Shown here: piece after piece, positions 6,781-11,929 of the stretch
Layout of the letters: each line of letters opens with the position of its first letter
How positions within the stretch are numbered: the first letter of the stretch is position 1
DNA from: an uncultured Oscillibacter sp.
GTDB lineage: Bacteria; Bacillota; Clostridia; Oscillospirales; Oscillospiraceae
Direction of reading: 5' to 3'
Assembly (NCBI GenBank): GCA_946183175.1
Contig: CAMHBH010000060.1
Coordinates: 1 to 11,929, forward strand
DNA: 11,929 nucleotides
Position numbers and translations under genes: made by a program
The notes under the pieces: generated by a model
Database searches by the model: none
What the model was told of the DNA's origin: nothing
Seen by the model: only the letters and a program-made list of their open reading frames with translations

Positions 6781-6806
6781 TCCGGAGTTATGCGCAACGA
6801 CGAGGC

Positions 6807-6824
6807 GGATTTGGTGTCAAATCC
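6807..6824. repeat. 7-bp perfect palindrome between the nadE and rnpB promoters
   Basis: GGATTTG (6807-6813), a GTGT loop and CAAATCC (6818-6824) form a perfect inverted repeat 12 bases upstream of the rnpB -35 box. No T-run follows on either strand, so it is not an intrinsic terminator. It could be an operator, a remnant hairpin or chance. Confidence 0.6.
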
Positions 6825-6836
6825 CGAAAAAACGAA

Positions 6837-6866
6837 TTGACAAACGGGCGGCTTGTGTTATACAAT
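6837..6866 (+). promoter_or_regulatory. Sigma-A promoter of rnpB
   Basis: A perfect TTGACA (6837-6842) is followed by TTATACAAT. The -10 can be read as TATACA (16-base spacing) or TACAAT (6861-6866, 18-base spacing). The predicted transcript start, near 6872-6873, coincides with the 5' strand of RNase P helix P1. Confidence 0.85.
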
Positions 6867-6871
6867 GCCCT

Positions 6872-7217
6872 TGCGAGTAAAACAGGCGGTCGCGCGGACA
6901 CGCCGAAAGGCCGTCCGTGAGGAAAGTCCGGGCTTCACAGGGCAAGGATAACGGGTAACGCCCGCCGAAGGCGACTTCAGGAAAAGTGCAACAGAGATAT
7001 ACCGCCGGGGAATCCCGGCAAGGGTGGAAAAGTGCGGTAAGAGCGCACTCGACGACGGGGAACCGCGCGTCGCTGTAAACTCTATCCGAAGCAACACCGT
7101 GGGTGGAAGCATATGGCCGGCCCGGCCGCTTCCCGGAGGTGGCTTGAGCGCGTCGGCAACGGCGCGCCCAGATAGATGACCGCTTGATACAGAACCCGGC
7201 TTACAGTTTTGCTCGCA
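6872..7217 (+). ncRNA. rnpB: RNase P RNA, bacterial type A
   Basis: This is the catalytic RNA of RNase P, which removes 5' leaders from tRNA precursors. Helix P1 pairs GCGAGTAAAAC (6873-6883) with GTTTTGCTCGC (7206-7216). The core includes GAGGAAAGTCCGGGC (near 6918), the two strands of P4 (the second within ACAGAACCCGGCTTA near 7190), AAAGTGCAACAGAGA (near 6984), GTGCGGTAAGAGCGCAC (near 7032), GTAAACTCTATCCGAAGCAA (near 7075) and AGATAGATGACCGC (near 7170). The order and sequence match type A (ancestral) RNase P RNA, as in clostridia, and not the Bacillus type B form. Helix P15 (GGAAGC/GCTTCC) encloses ATATGGCC, so the tRNA-contacting loop reads GGC where GGU is usual. Ends are estimated from P1 and the promoter and may be off by a few bases. 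Confidence 0.96.
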
Positions 7218-7224
7218 CAAAAAA

Positions 7225-7262
7225 AGTCACCGGCGGCGGGAACGCCTCCGGGGGCTTTTTTT
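7225..7262. terminator. Bidirectional intrinsic terminator for rnpB and yebC
   Basis: A 14-position stem (7225-7238 with 7243-7256, two mismatches, one G-T pair) with a GGAA tetraloop is followed on the plus strand by seven T (7256-7262). On the minus strand it is followed by seven T (complement of the A-run 7219-7225). It sits between the end of rnpB and the yebC stop codon, so it can end both convergent transcripts. Confidence 0.9.
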
Positions 7263-7266
7263 CGCG

Positions 7267-8007
7267 TCAGTCGTCGGTCTCCCAGTTGTGCCACACGTTC
7301 TGCACGTCGTCGTTGCCTTCCAGCATGTCGATGAGCTTCTCCATATTCTTGATGTCGCCCTCGCCGGACAGCGAAATGTAGTTCTGCGGCACCATCTCGA
7401 CTTCCGCCGTCACGAACGCGTAGCCCTTCTCCTCCAGCGCCTTGACCACGTCGTTGAACGAGTCGGGGTCGGTCGTGATTTCCAGCGCGGGGCCGTCGGC
7501 CTCGAAATCCTCCGCGCCCGCCTCCAAGGCGTCCTCCATGACTTTGTCCTCGTCCAGGTCGCCGTCCTCGTTGTCGATGACAATCACGCCCTTGCGGTCA
7601 AACGACCAGCTTACACAGCCAATCGCGCCGAGATTGCCGTTGCACTTGTCGAACGCGTGCCGGACTTCGGGCGCGGTACGCTGTCGGTTGTCGGTGAGGG
7701 CCTCGACGATGACCGCCACGCCGCCGGGGCCGTAGCCCTCGTAGGTGACGGCCTCGAAATTCTCCGTACTGCCCGCACCGAGCGCCTTGTCAATCGTGCG
7801 CTTGATGTTGTCGTTGGGCATATTGACGGCTTTCGCCTTCGCGATGACCGTCGCGAGACGGGAATTGTTGTTCGGGTCGCCGGAGCCGCCGCCCTCCTTC
7901 ACCGCCACGATGATTTCCTTTGCAATCTTCGTAAACGCCGCCGAACGTTTCGCGTCCGCCGCGCCCTTTGTTTTCTGGATGTTATGCCATTTGGAATGTC
8001 CGGACAT
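7267..8007 (-). CDS. yebC: YebC/PmpR/TACO1 family protein
   Basis: This 246-residue protein is a canonical member of the YebC/TACO1 family, described as transcriptional regulators in some bacteria and as factors helping ribosomes through difficult proline-containing stretches in others. The N-terminal signature GHSKWHNIQKTKGAADAKR (3-21) and AFTKIAKEI, the central block NDNIKRTIDKALG and YEGYGPGGVAVIVEALTDN, and the acidic C-terminal domain are all present. Length is typical (about 240). The ATG at 8007 follows an AAGGAG site by seven bases, and nif3 ends 18 bases upstream. It is the last gene of the DUF1858-trmK-nif3-yebC operon, with a strong terminator five bases after its stop. Which of the reported activities applies here cannot be decided from sequence. 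Confidence 0.96.
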   Translation of the reverse strand: MSGHSKWHNIQKTKGAADAKRSAAFTKIAKEIIVAVKEGGGSGDPNNNSRLATVIAKAKAVNMPNDNIKRTIDKALGAGSTENFEAVTYEGYGPGGVAVIVEALTDNRQRTAPEVRHAFDKCNGNLGAIGCVSWSFDRKGVIVIDNEDGDLDEDKVMEDALEAGAEDFEADGPALEITTDPDSFNDVVKALEEKGYAFVTAEVEMVPQNYISLSGEGDIKNMEKLIDMLEGNDDVQNVWHNWETDD

Positions 8008-8025
8008 AAACTCTACTCCTTATTG

Positions 8026-8817
8026 TTATTCTTCGCCTACGGCGTAGCGGATAACGTCCGCATGTATCGCCGATTTCCGCACGGACAGTTCCGGGAAGCC
8101 GTCGCGCAGCAGCGAAACGAGTTTCGCACAAACGGGGTCTTCCGTCGGGAAGTGTCCGGCGTCGATGAGGTTCAGGCCCGCCGCCGCGGCGTCAAGAAAG
8201 CCGTGGTACTTGACATCCGCCGTCAGGAACGTGTCGCAACCCGCGTTCAGGGCCGCGTCGGCGTACTCCCCGCAAGCGCCCCCGCCTACCGCTACCCGTT
8301 GGACGGGTCTCCCGGCGTCGGCGTAGCGAATGCCGCCGCAATGTAACGCCTTCGCGGCGTGCCGGACGAACTCCCGCAACGGTACGGGTTCGGGGAGTGT
8401 GCCCACGCGGCAAATATTGTCCCCGCCCGGGAGTAATTCCACGCCGGACAGGCCCAGCGTCGCGGCGAGAATGTCGTTGACGCCTCCCGGCGCGGCGTCC
8501 AGGTTCGTGTGCATGCAGATACACGATACCCCGCCCGCCAACAGCGCCATAAACAGTCGGCCTTGCGGGTCGTCGCGGCGGATACTCTGTACGGGGTGCC
8601 AGCGGCAGTTCATCAGCGGGTGGTGGGCTACTATCAGTTCACAGCCGCCGTCGCGGGCCTCCCGCGCCACGGCCTCCGTGATGTCCAGCGACACTAATAC
8701 GCGCTTCACGTCCTGTTCGGGGTCGCCCAACAGGTGCCCGACATTGTCCCAGTCGGCGGCGAGTTCCTTCGGCGCGAACCCGTACAAGTACGCCTCAATT
8801 TCCCGGACTGTTGGCAT
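8026..8817 (-). CDS. Nif3-like dinuclear metal centre protein (YqfO/DUF34 family)
   Basis: This 263-residue protein belongs to the Nif3/DUF34 family (Bacillus YqfO), toroidal hexameric proteins with a two-metal site. Some members are annotated as GTP cyclohydrolase I type 2, but the physiological role is unsettled. The metal ligands are visible: His65-His66 in IVAHHPL, Asp107 in MHTNLDAAPGGVND, and His222 and Glu226 in DAGHFPTED. The N-terminal DWDNVGHLLGD (22-32) is the family's opening motif, with His-Leu in place of the more usual Leu-x. This is the short form without the PII-like middle insertion of about 100 residues found in Bacillus YqfO. The ATG at 8817 has a GGGAGGT site eight bases upstream and overlaps trmK by 23 bases. 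Being next to trmK is the standard Firmicute order. Confidence 0.93.
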   Translation of the reverse strand: MPTVREIEAYLYGFAPKELAADWDNVGHLLGDPEQDVKRVLVSLDITEAVAREARDGGCELIVAHHPLMNCRWHPVQSIRRDDPQGRLFMALLAGGVSCICMHTNLDAAPGGVNDILAATLGLSGVELLPGGDNICRVGTLPEPVPLREFVRHAAKALHCGGIRYADAGRPVQRVAVGGGACGEYADAALNAGCDTFLTADVKYHGFLDAAAAGLNLIDAGHFPTEDPVCAKLVSLLRDGFPELSVRKSAIHADVIRYAVGEE

Positions 8818-9505
8818 GTCGCCAGACCTCCCTCATGCTGTAAAGTTCCGTCAGGATGTCGCGGAGTTCGTCGGCGCGGGCTGCGTTGTCCGACGCGCGC
8901 CCCCGGTTCAGCCCCGCGAGGGCGTTCTGGAGACGGAGTATCTTTTCTATCAGGTACCTGTCGCCGAGGGCGTCCCGCGACAGCGCCGCCCCGCCGTAAC
9001 ATTGCCCGGGCGTCAAGCGCATTTCGCCGCCCGTCACGTCCATGACCGGGTAGAGTATGCCGCGCTCCCGTACGAGCGCCTCCCGCCGGATTGCGTAGCC
9101 GTTCTCCGACAGGAACCCGCGCAGGGTCTCCGCGCGCGTCATGGGCTGTAACAACAGCGTGTGCGCCCCGTCGCGCGTCCAGGGGGCCTTGCGCAAAATG
9201 GCGGCGATGTTCTCCCCGCCCAGTCCGGCTATCGCGACGGTATCGGCCTCCTCCGGGCGTATCCCCGAGAGGCCGTCGCACAGGCGGAAGCGTATCCCCG
9301 ACACGTCCCAGAGTTTCGCCGTGGCCCGCGCCCGCCGCAAAGGCTCCGGCCTCAAATCGCTTGCAATACAGCCCCGCAAGCGCCTGTTCAATACCAGCCA
9401 CACGGGCAACAGGGCGTGGTCGGTGCCGATATCCGCGAAGGCCGCGCCGTCGGGCACCCAGTCGGCCAATTGCCGTAAGCGGGGCGTGAGTTCCAGTCGC
9501 TTCAT
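8795..9505 (-). CDS. trmK: tRNA (adenine(22)-N1)-methyltransferase TrmK
   Basis: This 236-residue protein matches TrmK (Bacillus YqfN), which methylates N1 of adenine 22 in the D-arm of tRNA using S-adenosylmethionine. The SAM-binding motif I is ADIGTDHALLP (24-34). ASDLRPEPLRRA (48-59) holds the acidic motif II residue. AIAGLGGENI at 91-100 is the family's variant of AGMGG. LLQPMTRAETLRGFLSENGY and ERGILYPVMDV complete the core. A C-terminal helical extension (about 180-225) is expected in TrmK and probably binds tRNA. The ATG at 9505 has a GGAG site seven bases upstream. It is the second gene of its operon, about 50 bases downstream of the DUF1858 gene, and overlaps the nif3-like gene, which suggests translational coupling. 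Confidence 0.93.
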   Translation of the reverse strand: MKRLELTPRLRQLADWVPDGAAFADIGTDHALLPVWLVLNRRLRGCIASDLRPEPLRRARATAKLWDVSGIRFRLCDGLSGIRPEEADTVAIAGLGGENIAAILRKAPWTRDGAHTLLLQPMTRAETLRGFLSENGYAIRREALVRERGILYPVMDVTGGEMRLTPGQCYGGAALSRDALGDRYLIEKILRLQNALAGLNRGRASDNAARADELRDILTELYSMREVWRHANSPGN

Positions 9506-9553
9506 TGGCTTTCTCCAAGGGACGGGCGCGCCTGACGCCCGCCCCGGTCCGTA

Positions 9554-9763
9554 TTACGCCTCTTTGCGGTTGGCTTCCTCGTTGACCAGCGCGACGAGCT
9601 TCTCCACGTCGATACCGTGGACGTAGCAGGCCTCCTCGACGGTCTCCCCGCGCGACGCCGGACAGCCCAGGCAGTGCATGCCGATAGACATGAAAATGGG
9701 CGCGGTCTGCGGCGCGATGTCCAGGATGTCGCCGATGACCGTGTCTTTCGTGATGTTGACCAT
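9554..9763 (-). CDS. DUF1858 protein, hybrid-cluster-associated redox disulfide type
   Basis: This 69-residue protein fits the DUF1858 family, including the subgroup named hybrid cluster protein-associated redox disulfide. The pattern is complete: ITKDTVIGDIL near the N terminus, then PQTAPIFMSIGMHCLGCPAS with a CxxC pair at about 31-34, then GETVEEACYVHGID and a C-terminal helix (KLVALVNEEAN). The CxxC may form a redox-active disulfide or bind a metal or cluster; the actual reaction is unknown, and no hybrid cluster protein gene is seen in this window. The ATG at 9763 follows GGAGG by seven bases. It is the first gene of the operon with trmK, nif3 and yebC and has its own strong promoter. 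A longer open frame starting at 9777 is in another frame and is spurious. Confidence 0.9.
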   Translation of the reverse strand: MVNITKDTVIGDILDIAPQTAPIFMSIGMHCLGCPASRGETVEEACYVHGIDVEKLVALVNEEANRKEA

Positions 9764-9779
9764 AAAATTTCCTCCATTC

Positions 9780-9857
9780 GTTGAAACTGTACGGAACTGT
9801 CCCTATTATACGCTTTTTCCGCGCCCGATTCAATAGGGCGGCGCGGAAAGTTTCAAC
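9780..9857. repeat. Nested inverted repeats around the DUF1858 operon promoter
   Basis: An outer perfect 9-bp pair, GTTGAAACT (9780-9788) and AGTTTCAAC (9849-9857), brackets an inner perfect 10-bp pair, TTTCCGCGCC (9816-9825) and GGCGCGGAAA (9840-9849). The 14-base inner loop contains the promoter -35 box (9828-9833) and the left arm lies in the spacer. No T-run follows the inner hairpin on either strand, so it is not a standard terminator for the upstream DUF815 gene. Confidence 0.8.
9805..9833 (-). promoter_or_regulatory. Sigma-A promoter of the DUF1858-trmK-nif3-yebC operon
   Basis: On the minus strand TTGAAT (9833-9828), a 17-base spacer and a perfect TATAAT (9810-9805) form a strong vegetative promoter. 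The start codon at 9763 lies about 40 bases downstream, giving a leader of about 35 bases with GGAGG near its end. Confidence 0.85.
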
Positions 9858-11112
9858 TGTTCAGGACGCCCGCGCGGCACAACTCCACGAACTGTTTCGC
9901 CACGCGCGCGCTCCGCCCGCCCGCCCGGATTGCGAACGCCTCCGCGCGCACGTACAGCGCCGTTTCGCCGAGGTCGACGCCGTAGCGCTCCGCCAGCTTC
10001 CGCACGATATACAAATACCGCTCCTTGTCCGGACTGCCAAAAGTCACAATCAGCCCGAACCGCGCCGAGAGGCTCATCAACTCCTGACGCGTGTCGGACG
10101 CGTGGATGTCGTCGCCCTCGCGGTCGGAAAACGTCTCCTTGATAAGGTGGCGGCGGTTGCTCGTCGCGTATACCGCCACATTCCCGGCGCGCCCGCCTAC
10201 GCTCCCTTCCAGTATCGCTTTCAGCGCCGCGAAATTGTCGTCGTTCGCCGTAAAGCTCAGGTCGTCGATGAAAATCAGGAACTTCAACGGGTTTTCCGCT
10301 AACGTGTCCATCAGTCCCGGGAGTTCGTAGAGCTGATTCTTCTTGACTTCCACCAGACGCAAGCCGCGCTCCGCGTACTCGTTCACAATCGCCTTGACGG
10401 TGCTTGATTTGCCCGTCCCGGCGTCGCCGTAGAGTAAGACGTTATTCGCGGGCTGTCCGGTCAACAGCGCTTCCGTATTGCTGATAATCTTCTCGCGCTC
10501 GCGCTCGTAGCCCGGCAGTTCCGAAAGCGTCTGCGGGTCGGGGTGGCGCACGGGCACGAGTACGCCTTCCTCCACCGTGAACACCCGGTAGCGCGCGAAC
10601 AGCCCGTAGCCGACGGTGCCCACGTTGCGCATACGCTCCCGGTACTCGCCGGGGATGTCAACGTCAGAAGTCAGCCAGCCGGTCATAAAGCGGGGGACGC
10701 CCGGCAAATCCTTCAATTTCAGGCGGGAGAGGCGCTGTAGGAACTCCAATTCCTTTTCCAGCGCGCCCAACAGCGCGGCGTTGAGCGGCCCGCCGCCGCA
10801 TTTGCGGATACACACGTTTTCGCTTTCCAGAACACGCCGGAGTAAATAGCGGCTCCAGTCGCCGTCGGCCTCGAAAATCCGCGTCTCGAACGCCGCAAGC
10901 CGCCGGAGAAACCGTTCCTGACGCCCCCGCACGCATTCCGACAGCGCCCGCGACAGTTCCCCAATGGCCTCGTCGCGCAACAAGTCGCGGAAAATAACCA
11001 GCGTGTCAAGACGGCGGCACAAGTCCAGCATTTGGGCCATTTCCGCCGTATCGCCCACGGCGCGCGGTACATCGTCCAGGGCGCGCGGCGCTCTCTCGAC
11101 AGAATCGCCCAT
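9853..11112 (-). CDS. DUF815 AAA+ ATPase
   Basis: This 419-residue protein matches DUF815, a family of predicted AAA+ ATPases of unknown function. Residues 1-200 form a family-specific N-terminal part, with a helical LCRRLDTLVIFRDLL at 31-45 and SELPGYEREREKI at 197-209 leading into the ATPase core. Walker A is GDAGTGKSS (229-237), Walker B LIFIDDLSF (279-287) and the sensor-1 region ATSNRRHL (316-323). A C-terminal GGRSARVAKQFVE segment (398-410) may act as sensor 2. The ATG at 11112 overlaps the ilvD stop codon by one base (TGATG) and has no good ribosome binding site of its own, so reinitiation after ilvD is likely. A start at the ATG at 11040 (Met25) is possible and would give a protein closer to the conserved region. 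No link between DUF815 and branched-chain amino acid synthesis is known to me. Confidence 0.92.
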   Translation of the reverse strand: MGDSVERAPRALDDVPRAVGDTAEMAQMLDLCRRLDTLVIFRDLLRDEAIGELSRALSECVRGRQERFLRRLAAFETRIFEADGDWSRYLLRRVLESENVCIRKCGGGPLNAALLGALEKELEFLQRLSRLKLKDLPGVPRFMTGWLTSDVDIPGEYRERMRNVGTVGYGLFARYRVFTVEEGVLVPVRHPDPQTLSELPGYEREREKIISNTEALLTGQPANNVLLYGDAGTGKSSTVKAIVNEYAERGLRLVEVKKNQLYELPGLMDTLAENPLKFLIFIDDLSFTANDDNFAALKAILEGSVGGRAGNVAVYATSNRRHLIKETFSDREGDDIHASDTRQELMSLSARFGLIVTFGSPDKERYLYIVRKLAERYGVDLGETALYVRAEAFAIRAGGRSARVAKQFVELCRAGVLNS

Positions 11113-11929
11113 CAGTGCAGTACCGCGCCTTCGTCGGCACTCGCCACCATGCGCGCGTAACGGCTCAGCCAGCCGGAAGTAATCTTCGGCGCGGGCTGTA
11201 CATACGCCGCTTTCCGCGCGGCAAGTTCGTTGTCGTCGACCAACAGCGTAATCGACGCGTTCTGGATGTCGATAGCGATACGGTCGCCCTCGTGTACGAG
11301 GCCAATCGGGCCGCCCGACGCCGCCTCCGGACTGACGTGTCCGATAGACGCGCCCCGGCTCGCGCCCGAGAAACGTCCGTCGGTGATAAGCGCGACCGTC
11401 TTGTCAAGGCCCATTCCGGCCAGCGCGGAAGTCGGGTTCAGCATTTCGCGCATACCCGGGCCGCCCTTCGGGCCCTCGTAGCGAATCACGACCACGTCGC
11501 CCGGGACAATCTTCCCGGCGTAAATCGCCGAAATCGCGTCCTCCTCGCTGTCGAATACCCGCGCGGGGCCCGTGTGCGACTGCATTTCCGGCGCCACCGC
11601 GCTACGCTTCACCACACACCCGTTAGGGGCCAGATTGCCCCACAAAATCTGTAGGCCGCCCGTCTCGCTGTACGGCTCCTCAATGGGCCGGATGGCCTTG
11701 TGATTCCGGTTGAACGCGTTGCGGATATTCTCCCCGACGGTGTGCCCCGTGACGGTCATGCAGTCCAGGTCAAGCAGATTCTTCTTGGCAAGCTCCGACT
11801 GTACCGCCGGAATGCCGCCCGCGTTGTACAGGTCGGGCATATGCGTCGGGCCGGCGGGGGCCAGGTGGCAGAGGTTCGGCGTCCTGGCCGAAATCTCGTT
11901 GAAGATTTTCAAATCGATGGGCACCCCCG
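11112..11929 (-). CDS. ilvD: Dihydroxy-acid dehydratase IlvD, C-terminal part (5' end beyond window)
   Basis: About the last 272 residues of IlvD are present, roughly half of the usual 550-570. The enzyme dehydrates 2,3-dihydroxy acids to 2-keto acids in valine, leucine and isoleucine synthesis and needs an iron-sulphur cluster. Matching segments are APAGPTHMPDLYNAGGIPAV, MTVTGHTVGENI, YEGPKGGPGMREML and the classical C-terminal signature ALITDGRFSGASRG followed by IGHVSPEAA. The cluster-binding N-terminal motifs lie outside, so completeness cannot be judged. The frame stays open to the window edge. The GTG near 11924 is an internal codon, reading as the common AGVPIDL-type stretch, and should not be taken as a start. 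It overlaps the downstream DUF815 gene by one base. Confidence 0.95.
   Translation of the reverse strand, partial: GVPIDLKIFNEISARTPNLCHLAPAGPTHMPDLYNAGGIPAVQSELAKKNLLDLDCMTVTGHTVGENIRNAFNRNHKAIRPIEEPYSETGGLQILWGNLAPNGCVVKRSAVAPEMQSHTGPARVFDSEEDAISAIYAGKIVPGDVVVIRYEGPKGGPGMREMLNPTSALAGMGLDKTVALITDGRFSGASRGASIGHVSPEAASGGPIGLVHEGDRIAIDIQNASITLLVDDNELAARKAAYVQPAPKITSGWLSRYARMVASADEGAVLH

Noticed and set aside
6858..7220. 120-codon minus-strand ORF over the RNase P RNA
   Set aside because: It is the antisense of the conserved RNase P RNA, a well-known source of false hypothetical proteins.
7288..8346. 352-codon plus-strand ORF
   Set aside because: It is antisense to yebC and the nif3-like gene, has no recognisable family, and arises from high-GC codon bias.
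8706..9833. 375-codon minus-strand ORF overlapping trmK and the nif3-like gene
   Set aside because: It is a shadow frame rich in Arg and Gly. The overlapped frames encode clearly recognisable proteins with good ribosome binding sites.
9811..9852. Intrinsic terminator for the DUF815 gene
   Set aside because: The hairpin is followed by A-rich and not T-rich sequence on the minus strand, and its loop contains the next promoter's -35 box.
11922..11924. GTG start of ilvD near the right edge
   Set aside because: The frame continues to the window end and the residues match the middle of IlvD, so this is an internal Val codon.

Overview
This window reads as a chromosomal housekeeping segment of a high-GC (about 60-65% by eye), endospore-forming Firmicute of the Clostridia type. 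The reasons are the sporulation genes yqfC, yqfD and ylbJ, AGGAGG-type ribosome binding sites, sigma-A-like promoters, a bacterial type A RNase P RNA, and the trmK-nif3 pair typical of Firmicutes. I see no phage, transposon, CRISPR or defence genes. Long open frames antisense to the real genes are by-products of the high GC content.

Layout. (1) 1-2643, minus strand: an operon yqfC, yqfD, phoH and the 5' end of a probable ybeY, with genes touching or overlapping. (2) 2644-2903: the divergent spacer before ylbJ, almost filled by six degenerate tandem copies of a 33-bp unit. (3) 2904-4779, plus strand: ylbJ, then an RluA-family pseudouridine synthase gene with its own promoter. (4) 4805-6721, minus strand: a two-domain NAD+ synthase, convergent with the previous gene. 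(5) 6722-6871: back-to-back promoters for nadE and for rnpB, with a 7-bp palindrome between them. (6) 6872-7262: RNase P RNA and a terminator that can work in both directions. (7) 7267-9763, minus strand: an operon of a DUF1858 redox-disulfide protein, trmK, nif3-like and yebC, driven by a clear promoter nested in inverted repeats. (8) 9853-11929, minus strand: a DUF815 AAA+ ATPase gene overlapping by one base the 3' end of ilvD, which runs off the window.

Functionally the window mixes spore-development membrane and coat-stage proteins, RNA processing and modification (RNase P, YbeY, TrmK, RluA-type synthase), translation-related YebC, NAD synthesis and branched-chain amino acid synthesis.

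The most notable observations are: a NAD+ synthase whose glutaminase domain lacks both the catalytic Cys and Lys; the 33-bp repeat array between the two sporulation transcription units; a complete absence of the tetranucleotide GATC across the window; and nested inverted repeats around the promoter of the DUF1858 operon. I found no convincing new multi-gene system.
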